Shown piece after piece: positions 47,881-56,415 of a stretch of DNA of 64,000 nt; within the stretch, counting starts at the first letter, position 1; the number at the start of each line of letters is the position of its first letter. A program made the translations under genes and the position numbers. Location of the stretch: the NCBI GenBank assembly GCA_028344575.1, contig JAOMBO010000001.1:1-64000 (forward strand), in the 5' to 3' direction. The notes beneath the pieces are model-generated. The model saw nothing but the letters and a program-made list of their open reading frames with translations. It searched no databases and was not told where the DNA came from. Source of the DNA: Candidatus Nitrosopelagicus sp. (GTDB taxonomy: Archaea > Thermoproteota > Nitrososphaeria > Nitrososphaerales > Nitrosopumilaceae).

Positions 47881-48705
47881 TTTTTTACATTTTAGCATCA
47901 AATAACCGATCAGTTCATTTTCAGATGCAGATTGCATTTTTTTCATAGATTCAAAAAGTATCTTTTCTACATATTTAGAATAACGTGAAAGAATCTTTTT
48001 TTGTAATTCAGAACGATTGTTGATATAATATTCAGCAAGAGGAACGTAAACATTTTTTCCAATATCGTTTGATTCTATAATTTCAAATCCATTTTTAGAA
48101 AGTTCATTAACAATATTTTTTTGGGAATAATGTTCGGATGACCAAGTAAATTTTAAAATTCCAAGATTACTAAAACTAGAATTATCTATAGCAGTAGGGA
48201 TTGCAAGTGCAAGAATACCATCATCCTTTAAGACACGGTTTGATTCAGAAAAAAAATCACCTATAGGTTTGAAGTGTTGTGCAGATTCTAATGCAATTAC
48301 ACGATCTAATGAGGAATTTGAAAATGGTAGCATTCGTGCAGTAGAGTTTAGTTTTGAAATATTATTAGAATTAACTGAGGCTAATTGTGAGAAATTTACG
48401 TTTACAGAGGAGATTTGTAATGAAGGATGTTGAGAACTCCAAATCTTGGCAGGTCCTAAAATTCCACCTCCAATATCAGCAACCATCTCTGCGGTAGAAA
48501 TTTCAGCCATTTCACCAATTATTTGACATAATCGTTTTTGAGCATCAATAGGATAAGGAGTGGATTTATCCCAATACCCGAAATTCAACATATCTCCACC
48601 AGTAGAGACCTCCATAATCGGAGAAAGTGAATCATATAATTTTACAACATCATTTTCATTTCTTCGAAATGTCCATAGAAGTAAGTCTATAGGATTAATC
48701 AGCAT
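47860..48705 (-). CDS. SAM-dependent methyltransferase
   Basis: AEMVADIGGGILGPAKIW; LPFSNSSLDRVIALESAQHF. Confidence 0.85.
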   Translation of the reverse strand: MLINPIDLLLWTFRRNENDVVKLYDSLSPIMEVSTGGDMLNFGYWDKSTPYPIDAQKRLCQIIGEMAEISTAEMVADIGGGILGPAKIWSSQHPSLQISSVNVNFSQLASVNSNNISKLNSTARMLPFSNSSLDRVIALESAQHFKPIGDFFSESNRVLKDDGILALAIPTAIDNSSFSNLGILKFTWSSEHYSQKNIVNELSKNGFEIIESNDIGKNVYVPLAEYYINNRSELQKKILSRYSKYVEKILFESMKKMQSASENELIGYLMLKCKKLALDSR

Positions 48706-48736
48706 GCTAAAAATAAAAAAACCGCGGATATATGAT

Positions 48737-48868
48737 TTAAGGTAAATCCACTAATTCTTCAACACAGTGTTTGTGAACCCAAACTTCATCTGCGTTTTTG
48801 GCGATTTCCTTACCTTTTCGGATATCATCGCCACAACTTTGACACTTTCCGTCGAATCTTGCTTTCAT
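48737..48868 (-). CDS. 43-aa zinc-binding small protein
   Basis: Manual translation MKARFDGKCQSCGDDIRKGKEIAKNADEVWVHKHCVEELVDLP*. Confidence 0.7.
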   Translation of the reverse strand: MKARFDGKCQSCGDDIRKGKEIAKNADEVWVHKHCVEELVDLP

Positions 48869-48979
48869 GTGATTCTATAGGAAGATGTGCGTAAATGTGA
48901 TACTTTGTTGATTTGATTGACCCAAACTCAGTCTAAAATCAATTCTCGCGTATAGAGGGATCAATTTTTTTGACCGTCT

Positions 48980-49183
48980 TTGTCAATCAGAAAAGGCAAT
49001 TTGCATATTATAGATCAAAATCCATTATATGGTATGCAAACTGAAGATTTTGAATCTAAACCAAGACAAGATTTTTGGGATAATGCAAACAAGTATTCTT
49101 GGTCAAACGGAGAATATGAATTTCTAAGAGAAATGTCATTTATCATGGTCAATCTTCACCATCAGAATAAATCTGAAGAATAA
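48980..49183 (+). CDS. Hypothetical small protein, start uncertain
   Basis: 67-aa ORF with TTG start; alternative internal ATG (MQTEDFESK). Confidence 0.4.
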   Translation: MSIRKGNLHIIDQNPLYGMQTEDFESKPRQDFWDNANKYSWSNGEYEFLREMSFIMVNLHHQNKSEE

Positions 49184-49211
49184 TAGTGCTAAAGAAAAAA
49201 AGTTAACACTA
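49184..49211. promoter_or_regulatory. Dyad TAGTGCTAA-N10-TTAACACTA upstream of TFB gene
   Basis: Read directly; arms match 8/9. Confidence 0.5.
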
Positions 49212-49251
49212 GAAGACATTACTAATTAATTCAAACTGACATAGTAGAATA

Positions 49252-50268
49252 GTGAAAAAAGATTCTGAATCTAATGATCACGTTTGTAAAAACAACAAGG
49301 GGAAAGATGTCCTCTTAGTTTCCGATAGTACTACAGGCGAGGTAATGTGTTCATCGTGTGGAGAAGTTATATCACAAAATGAAGCAGAACTTGGACCTGA
49401 ATCAGTACAAACAGGAGAAGATTACATGTCAAAATCTAGAACAGGTAGAAAATCAACACTTGCGTTCAACGACATGGGCTTATCAACAGTAATTCAACAA
49501 TCAGATAAAGATGCAACAGGTAAAAACTTGAGTGGAGAGATGAAGCGAACATTCTATCGCTTACGAATGTGGGATAAAAACAGTAAAGCGCTTCCAGGTC
49601 ATAGAAATATGCAAAAGGCTTTCACTCTTTTAGAAGGTCTCAAAGCAAAATTGTCACTGACAGATGCAGCAGTTGAACAAGCAGCATATATTTATCGTAA
49701 AACCTTAGCCAAAAAAATTGGAAGAGGGAGAAGTATACCAGTTATTTTGAGCGCCTGTGTATATGCATCGTGTAGATTCACTAACACACCACGAACTATC
49801 CAAGATGTCGCAGATGCAACAAATTTACGAAGAACAAGCATACATAGAATTTATAGAATGCTAGTTCGAGATTTAGATTTGACACTTGAGACATATAATC
49901 CAGTAAGCTTCATTACAAGAATTACAACAGAGGTAGGCGCAACTGAGAAAACTAAACGCGACGCTATAAAATTCTTAATTAAAGCAGAAGAATTAATGAT
50001 AACAAGTGGTAAAAATCCAGTTGCAATGGCTGCAACTGTTGTATATTTAGCTGCAATAATAAATGGTGAAAAGGTTTCTCAGACCCAGGTATCAAAAGCC
50101 GCAAATATCAGCAGCGTTACAATTAGAAATCTATGTAAAAAACTAAAGGATGCCAAAATAGCATCATTCGCAGATCCAAAACTAACTCAAGCTGTAAAAA
50201 GCGACGAAAACATAACGAATCGTGAAACATTTAATGTCACTACAAGACAGAAAGTGAAAAAAGATTAG
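49252..50268 (+). CDS. tfb: Transcription initiation factor IIB (TFB) with atypical zinc ribbon
   Basis: VMCSSCGEVI, STVIQQSDKDATGKNL, cyclin repeats; GTG start. Confidence 0.93.
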   Translation: MKKDSESNDHVCKNNKGKDVLLVSDSTTGEVMCSSCGEVISQNEAELGPESVQTGEDYMSKSRTGRKSTLAFNDMGLSTVIQQSDKDATGKNLSGEMKRTFYRLRMWDKNSKALPGHRNMQKAFTLLEGLKAKLSLTDAAVEQAAYIYRKTLAKKIGRGRSIPVILSACVYASCRFTNTPRTIQDVADATNLRRTSIHRIYRMLVRDLDLTLETYNPVSFITRITTEVGATEKTKRDAIKFLIKAEELMITSGKNPVAMAATVVYLAAIINGEKVSQTQVSKAANISSVTIRNLCKKLKDAKIASFADPKLTQAVKSDENITNRETFNVTTRQKVKKD

Positions 50269-50462
50269 CCAAGTTCTGCTTTTGTGATACCGCTTGTTTC
50301 TATCTCATATCGGAGTGGTGCTGGAAGTTCTAAATACGATTTGTTTACCAAGATCTTGATTTGATCATCAGGTACCTGTACGCGTTTTAATAATTTGCCA
50401 CGTTGATGAGCATAAGATTTATTCCAGAATGTATTTGCATCAAATGTTTCTATTTTGACCAT
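50265..50462 (-). CDS. 65-aa protein coupled to EF-2
   Basis: ATG overlaps EF-2 stop (TAATG). Confidence 0.7.
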   Translation of the reverse strand: MVKIETFDANTFWNKSYAHQRGKLLKRVQVPDDQIKILVNKSYLELPAPLRYEIETSGITKAELG

Positions 50463-52657
50463 TAGTCTCTGTCGATAAATTCAGTTGGTGCAGGAGGATT
50501 TGGACTCAAGCCCTTTCTCTTTCGTATATCTTCAGTTAGAGTTGCAGCAATTGATTTTGGAACTGCAGTCCATGCTTTGAAGTGTGTGTTCCACATTGCT
50601 TTACCAGCTGTTTGACCACGCATTTTTTCAGATATGTCAAATGTTTCAACTGCGGGAACTTCACCAATTACAATACTTGTTGCACCCTTTTGTTGCATAT
50701 CCAAAACCTTACCACGTTTTCCTTGTAGTACGGATGAAACATTTCCAATTAAATCAGTTGGAACACGAACCTCAATTGCAAGCATTGGCTCTAGTAATAC
50801 AGGTTCGGCAGATAAAAATGCTGCAAGACATGCGCGTCTGGATGCAGGACCAATTTGAGACAATCCTCTATGTGCAGTATCTTCATGTGGAACAAAATGC
50901 GTAAATGTGAATTTACAATTTCTTACCTGTTCTTTTGTGAGACCTCCCTCACTCATTACTTCATCAAATCCAGATAGTAATGAATCAGTAGATTCATCTA
51001 CAAATTGAACACCTTTTGTTCCATTAATCATGACATTTCCACGTGAATCAAATCTCATTACCTTCTTTGCAACATCTGGTGACCAACCTTTTTCACGCAA
51101 TAATTGAGCAGTTTCTTTTTTATCTTTCATTTCACTTAGAGTGCCATTTCTACACATTTCAGCAATCTCAGGTTCTAGTGGCTCAACTTTCATGAAAATT
51201 TTATTGTGACGATTTGGAGATTTTGCCATAACAGGTTCACATCCTCCGTTAATTGTTTCTCTGTAATTGATTAATGGTTCAGATGTTACAATCTCAACTT
51301 TGGCATCTTTGATTAGATTTACTGCCACATCAAGGTGTAATACACCCATTCCAGCCATAATTGTTTCACCACTTTCTTCATCAATTTTGATTACAAGGTT
51401 TGGATCTTCAATTGTAAGTTTTCTTAAAACTTCTACAAGTTTTGGTAAATCTTTTGGATGCTTTGGTTCAATTGCCATTTGTACAACAGGTTCTGAAACA
51501 TATTTTGATGCTTCAAATACAGGTATGTCTTTCACTGTAGAAATTGTTTGCCCTGCACGAACATCAGTTAATCCTAACAATGCAGGAATATTTCCAGCTC
51601 CTAATTCACCTACTTGCTCTCTTACGTTCGACATGAAGAAGTTTACAGATTGAACACGTCCTTCACGTTTTGTATCAATGATGTTAATTGTTTGACCATC
51701 TTTTATTGTTCCAGAGAATAATCTTCCAATTGCTACAGGACCAGCTGCAGGATCAATTGTCATGTTTACACACATCATAATTGTAGGACCATTATCATCA
51801 CAAGCAAGAAGTGCTTTACCAGTATCGGATTCTAAGTCACCTTTCCAAATTTTTGGGATTCTGTACTTTTGTGCAACATGTGGTGGCGGATGATGTTTCA
51901 CTACCATTCCGAGTACACCTTCAGCCAATGGTGCTTTTTCTACTAAATCTTCGACTTTACCAGAGTCAGAATATGCATCAATAACATCTTTGAAGGTGAC
52001 ACCTTTTTTCTTCATAATATCAACATTGATTGCCCATTTGTCTTTTGCAGAGCCAAAGGTTACACTGCCATCTTGAATAGATACCTTCCATTTTTCCTTG
52101 TATTCATCTTCAGCATAAGTATCAATTAATTCATTAAAGTTCGCAACAACACTAGCTAATGTTTCTTGCATTTTTTCAGGTGTTAATCTTAGTTCTTTGA
52201 TAAGTCGATCAATTTTATTAATATACAAAACGGGTCTAACTCGCTCCTCAAGAGACATACGGGTTACAGTTTCAGTCTGAGTCATGATACCTTCTACAGC
52301 ATCACATACCACCACAGCACCATCAATTGCCCTAAGACTTCTAATTACACGACCAGAAAAGTCGACGTGACCAGGAGTATCAATCATGTTGATGACGTAA
52401 TCATCATCATCTTGCTGATAATGTAATGTGACATTGGCTTGAACAATTGTAATTCCTCTTTCTTGTTCTGCCTTCATCGAATCCATTGCCAATGCACTTC
52501 CAGCAGTGGATGGCGAAATGATTCCAGAGTGTGCCAAAAGACTATCACTCATAGTAGTTTTACCATGATCCACATGTGCAATAACACCAAAATTTCTGAT
52601 CTTATCTTTATCACTGATAATTTTCATTACTTCAGATGTGGACTTGTATTTAGTCAT
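50462..52657 (-). CDS. fusA: Elongation factor 2
   Basis: GVIAHVDHGKTTMSDSLLAHSGIIS, DTPGHVDFSGRV, NKIDRL; diphthamide loop HEDTAHRGLSQIGPASRRAC. Confidence 0.97.
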   Translation of the reverse strand: MTKYKSTSEVMKIISDKDKIRNFGVIAHVDHGKTTMSDSLLAHSGIISPSTAGSALAMDSMKAEQERGITIVQANVTLHYQQDDDDYVINMIDTPGHVDFSGRVIRSLRAIDGAVVVCDAVEGIMTQTETVTRMSLEERVRPVLYINKIDRLIKELRLTPEKMQETLASVVANFNELIDTYAEDEYKEKWKVSIQDGSVTFGSAKDKWAINVDIMKKKGVTFKDVIDAYSDSGKVEDLVEKAPLAEGVLGMVVKHHPPPHVAQKYRIPKIWKGDLESDTGKALLACDDNGPTIMMCVNMTIDPAAGPVAIGRLFSGTIKDGQTINIIDTKREGRVQSVNFFMSNVREQVGELGAGNIPALLGLTDVRAGQTISTVKDIPVFEASKYVSEPVVQMAIEPKHPKDLPKLVEVLRKLTIEDPNLVIKIDEESGETIMAGMGVLHLDVAVNLIKDAKVEIVTSEPLINYRETINGGCEPVMAKSPNRHNKIFMKVEPLEPEIAEMCRNGTLSEMKDKKETAQLLREKGWSPDVAKKVMRFDSRGNVMINGTKGVQFVDESTDSLLSGFDEVMSEGGLTKEQVRNCKFTFTHFVPHEDTAHRGLSQIGPASRRACLAAFLSAEPVLLEPMLAIEVRVPTDLIGNVSSVLQGKRGKVLDMQQKGATSIVIGEVPAVETFDISEKMRGQTAGKAMWNTHFKAWTAVPKSIAATLTEDIRKRKGLSPNPPAPTEFIDRD

Positions 52658-52731
52658 ATGGCAATCATCCTAGATAATCAGGTATTAAACCTTATGAGAA
52701 ATTATGGTTAACAAAGATCAAATTTCCAAAA

Positions 52732-53391
52732 TTAAAGATCAATTTCACTTTGTTCCATCAACTGTTTTGTCATTTGTAGATATAATTCAGGATCCATCTC
52801 CTTAGCAAATCCTTTGTCAGTGTTTATGAGATAAACAGAATGAATGTGTGCATTTTGAATATCTTCCAAATTTATTTTAGGATTTTTGTAAAAACGGTCA
52901 CATAGTTTTTTGAGTTTTTTTACATCATCAAGATTTCTTGCATTTGGAGGGAGTAAGAATATTTCAGACATGGGTAAAATATTCACTACAGGAGTTGCAA
53001 GTGAAAATTTTCCACAATATTTACTATATCGAGCAATCTTGCTAACAATTCTTGCAGCATAATAATCCACAGTATCTAATGCATGTTCAGGAGGTGTGAA
53101 TCCAGTCTCAATTTCGATAATGGCCGTTCCATCACCTTTTTTTCCAAATAAATCACATACCAAAATATCAGATATTGATTTTTCAACATCAACGGTAAAT
53201 CCGTGAGATATTAATTCTGCTGCACATATTAATTCAAGAACTGAATGATTGATTTTTACTAGATTTTTCTTGTAAAATTCAATTAAGTTTTGCCTGACAA
53301 AATTCAATTTAGGAGTTAATTCAGGTGACAAATTCTTTGACAAGAGTTCAGTTATAGCATAAACATCATCTTGAAATTTTTCAACATCCAC
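52732..53391 (-). CDS. Hypothetical protein, possible PD-(D/E)XK nuclease-like fold
   Basis: AAELISHGFTVDVEKSISDILVCDLFGKKGDGTAIIEIETG. Confidence 0.55.
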   Translation of the reverse strand: MDVEKFQDDVYAITELLSKNLSPELTPKLNFVRQNLIEFYKKNLVKINHSVLELICAAELISHGFTVDVEKSISDILVCDLFGKKGDGTAIIEIETGFTPPEHALDTVDYYAARIVSKIARYSKYCGKFSLATPVVNILPMSEIFLLPPNARNLDDVKKLKKLCDRFYKNPKINLEDIQNAHIHSVYLINTDKGFAKEMDPELYLQMTKQLMEQSEIDL

Positions 53392-53471
53392 TATACAATT
53401 ACAATGGAAAAGGAGCTTAAGAAGTTTATAGACTACCTAAATAAAAAGTGAAAATAAGAAAAGTGGACAGT

Positions 53472-53954
53472 TTAGATTCTTGGTGTGAAACTAAGTCTGC
53501 CTTTTGCAGATAATACTACGATTGAAGAAATTGCAACAACAAGTACTAGAGATGCAATTGTACCAAATTCTGGAACAACTGCGCCATCAGCAATCTCTAC
53601 TTCAACGGTTGATTTGTTAATTGAGGCAGAACCTTGTTGTGCAGTAATTGAATACATGCCATCTTGTTTCCACATTGGACCACCAACACCGATTGTTGAA
53701 GTGAATGAACCATCAGAATCAGGGTTGATTTGATCAATAGAAACAACGTTTCCATTTGGTGCAAGAACCATGACTGTTACAGGAGTGTTACTTGATGTAG
53801 CATGTCCTGTGATGGTGATTGTTGTTGAACCCTCAACTGCATCTGCTGCAATTGTCAAGCCATCAGATGCATGTCCATCAGCAAATGCCATAGGCATTCC
53901 TGCAACTAGCATCAAGCTTGCCAAAATTGTCAGTGTGTGTTTAGAGTTAATCAC
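53472..53954 (-). CDS. PEFG-CTERM surface protein
   Basis: Signal peptide NSKHTLTILASLMLVAGMPMAFA; C-terminus VVPEFGTIASLVLVVAISSIVVLSAKGR; GTG start at 53954 inferred from TATA spacing. Confidence 0.85.
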   Translation of the reverse strand: MINSKHTLTILASLMLVAGMPMAFADGHASDGLTIAADAVEGSTTITITGHATSSNTPVTVMVLAPNGNVVSIDQINPDSDGSFTSTIGVGGPMWKQDGMYSITAQQGSASINKSTVEVEIADGAVVPEFGTIASLVLVVAISSIVVLSAKGRLSFTPRI

Positions 53955-53976
53955 TGGTATAACAACCGAATATGTG

Positions 53977-53986
53977 TATATAAACA
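53977..53986 (-). promoter_or_regulatory. TATA box for PEFG-CTERM gene
   Basis: Minus strand GTTTATATAC about 25 nt upstream of GTG. Confidence 0.6.
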
Positions 53987-54011
53987 ATCTGATTCAATGA
54001 AACATCATTTT

Positions 54012-54254
54012 TTATTTATTTTCTTTTAAAAATATACGAATTGCTTCTAGATGAGAGCAGTTTGCTTTCAATCCTTTTCCATGATGAAATTTATAGAAAT
54101 TTTTGAAACCAGGACATTCGCAAGAATCAGAAGTTACGAAATAAGATTTTGAAGGATCGCTAGAAGATTTAACTTGAAAAAGATCATCTTCAATTTTTAC
54201 AACTCCTCCATTTTCAACAAGTTTTTCTGCTTTTTTGATTGTGTTAGAACTCAA
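54012..54254 (-). CDS. Stand-alone SWIM zinc-finger-like protein
   Basis: CECPGFKNFYKFHHGKGLKANCSH (CxC...CxH). Confidence 0.75.
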   Translation of the reverse strand: MSSNTIKKAEKLVENGGVVKIEDDLFQVKSSSDPSKSYFVTSDSCECPGFKNFYKFHHGKGLKANCSHLEAIRIFLKENK

Positions 54255-54255
54255 A

Positions 54256-54549
54256 TTATTGTGTCCATGTCATATAGCCACCTTCAAGGTTGAATGCTGA
54301 AAATCCAGCCTTTACTAATTCATCAGCTGCTATATTTCCACGATAACCAGAAGCACAATAAACACAGATTTTTTTATCTTTAAGATCATCAATTTGACCT
54401 TTTTTTGCGTTTCTGATAGCTAACCCTAGAGGCATGTTTCGAGAGTTTTCAATAGCTCCGTTTGCAACTTCGTCGGGTTCTCTAACATCAATAATAACAA
54501 ATTGGTGCTGTTCTTGTTTAAGTTGGTCTTTTGTTATAGATTCTGCCAT
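54256..54549 (-). CDS. Rhodanese-like sulfurtransferase
   Basis: VIIDVREPDEVANGAIENSRNMPLG; KICVYCASGYRGNIAADEL active-site Cys. Confidence 0.92.
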   Translation of the reverse strand: MAESITKDQLKQEQHQFVIIDVREPDEVANGAIENSRNMPLGLAIRNAKKGQIDDLKDKKICVYCASGYRGNIAADELVKAGFSAFNLEGGYMTWTQ

Positions 54550-54601
54550 GTAATATTACAATTGTATTGACATATATTTTTTAATTTAATCAAAATATGA
54601 C

Positions 54602-54988
54602 ATGAATGAAAAAGAATTACAGAAAATCGTACAAAAATCAAGTGTAAATTTCAAAATTGTAATTGAGAATAATTCATTTCTAGTAGATGAAATCAAAATG
54701 CTTCAAACAGATAATCCAATAACAGAACCTACCACAAGAGGAGGAGTCTATTTTGCAGAAATGAAAGAATGGAAGATAGAAGCCACAATTTTCGATACAT
54801 CGATTTCAAAACATCTTTCAAAGGCAATGCTTGGACCTAACAAAGATTTTCTCGACATAATATTACACGCAACAATTGAAAATGGACAAAAAATTTCACT
54901 TATTACAAATCTTAAAAATAGCATGCAAAACTCAGCAAAAATTATTCTCTATTTGACACTAAAAGATGCAAGTATAGAATCACAATAA
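54602..54988 (+). CDS. Hypothetical protein
   Basis: 128-aa ORF. Confidence 0.55.
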   Translation: MNEKELQKIVQKSSVNFKIVIENNSFLVDEIKMLQTDNPITEPTTRGGVYFAEMKEWKIEATIFDTSISKHLSKAMLGPNKDFLDIILHATIENGQKISLITNLKNSMQNSAKIILYLTLKDASIESQ

Positions 54989-55813
54989 TTTACAGAATTT
55001 ATCATATTCGGATTTTAATTTTTTATCAGATAGTATTTCGTATGCCTTGTTGATTTGAGCCATTTTCTCTTCCGAAGAGTCCTTGTTTCTATCAGGATGA
55101 TATTGTTTTGCTAATTTTCTATATTGATTTTTAATTTCAGATTCAGAAGAATCATTTGTCAATCCCAATACCAAGTAATAATTTGGTAATGAATTATCAT
55201 TATACATCTCACTAAACTCTTTTGCCTCAGTACTTCGTTTATGAGAACCAAAGATTTCTTCTTCAGACCATTCTGAATGATATTTTTCATAATCACGATC
55301 TTTTTTAGAATCTAACTTTGCTTCATCATAACTGGTTTTCTTTCTTAATATGATATGTCTTGCAAGATAAATAAAAATTCCTGTAATGATAACTATCACA
55401 ATTGCAAATGTTAGATAGAGATCTTCAGGACTAACATAGTAATCAGATACAGCAGATGGCGGATTTACCTGTGCACCAGAATCATAGAAAAATTTTGCAG
55501 ATAATGTATAATCACCTGATTCAGCTACCACCAAGTAATTTCCACTTTTTTGCCATCCGCCAATTCCTGCAATGATTAAAGTAGAGAATTTATTTTCATC
55601 ATCAGGATTGAGGCGTTCATTCCAAACATTCTTTCCGTCAGAATCTCTTACAGAGATGAAAACGGAGTCAAATGTAGTGGAGCCCCATACAGAAATAAAA
55701 TCAGACTTTTCATAAAGAGCCTTGTCAATATTGAGAGTTAATTCATCTCCAAATGCACTTGAGATTGGTAAAAATAGGATTAAAAATATAATTCCGAAAT
55801 AGACTTTTTTCAT
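54980..55813 (-). CDS. Membrane-anchored J-domain protein with extracytosolic N-terminal domain
   Basis: Signal peptide, TM (LTFAIVIVIITGIFIYLA), C-terminal J domain with HPD (YRKLAKQYHPDRNKD). Confidence 0.85.
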   Translation of the reverse strand: MKKVYFGIIFLILFLPISSAFGDELTLNIDKALYEKSDFISVWGSTTFDSVFISVRDSDGKNVWNERLNPDDENKFSTLIIAGIGGWQKSGNYLVVAESGDYTLSAKFFYDSGAQVNPPSAVSDYYVSPEDLYLTFAIVIVIITGIFIYLARHIILRKKTSYDEAKLDSKKDRDYEKYHSEWSEEEIFGSHKRSTEAKEFSEMYNDNSLPNYYLVLGLTNDSSESEIKNQYRKLAKQYHPDRNKDSSEEKMAQINKAYEILSDKKLKSEYDKFCKLL

Positions 55814-55945
55814 AAGAAAATTATCAAAGAATTAGATATAATGTAAACTGTTGAATTTATTCGTGAAATTCACACCAGAAAATAACCAAAAGTGTTGAAA
55901 AAATTTAACAGGTTTTTGCTAATAAGAGAGAGCAGTTTATTGGAT

Positions 55946-56089
55946 ATGGTAATAGGTTACTGTGTAAAATGTAGAGACAAAAGAGAAATGAATGGTACCC
56001 AAGCTGTGACCATGAAAAATGGCAAACCAGCAACAAAAGGTACATGTCCAACTTGTGGCATCTCGATGTTCAGAATTGGTAAAGCATAA
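55946..56089 (+). CDS. DUF5679-like small zinc protein
   Basis: MVIGYCVKCRDKREMNGTQAVTMKNGKPATKGTCPTCGISMFRIGKA. Confidence 0.8.
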   Translation: MVIGYCVKCRDKREMNGTQAVTMKNGKPATKGTCPTCGISMFRIGKA

Positions 56090-56123
56090 CTGAACATCAA
56101 ATAATCTTTTTTAAGGAATTTTT

Positions 56124-56378
56124 CTAGGGGTGATTCCATTCATCACATATTCCATTCCATAAGGAACGGAAATTTTTAGGCGATTTTTCGATTTCACCCT
56201 GAATGCGATTATCCACTACAAAGAAAAAATTTTCCATTGCATCAACACCACCATCATTAAAAAGTTCTTTTCCGATTTCTGTAAATCTTGATTTTTTTGA
56301 TTCTAATTCATCAGAAGTAGGATTTTGTAAACAAAATGTAAGTAGATCAATCATTTCTTCTTCTAGCATGAAATCCAT
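56124..56378 (-). CDS. Hypothetical protein
   Basis: 84-aa ORF; start may be MLEEEM. Confidence 0.5.
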   Translation of the reverse strand: MDFMLEEEMIDLLTFCLQNPTSDELESKKSRFTEIGKELFNDGGVDAMENFFFVVDNRIQGEIEKSPKNFRSLWNGICDEWNHP

Positions 56379-56415
56379 AACTCTCTTAAAAATTTTCGAT
56401 TAAAAAATATTGATG

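Noticed and set aside
50584-50904. Plus-strand 106-aa ORF opposite EF-2
   Set aside because: Antisense to highly conserved EF-2 coding sequence; low-complexity His/Gln/Leu content.
53404-53451. 15-aa micro-ORF MEKELKKFIDYLNKK
   Set aside because: Too short, no TM or metal-binding signature; could be chance.
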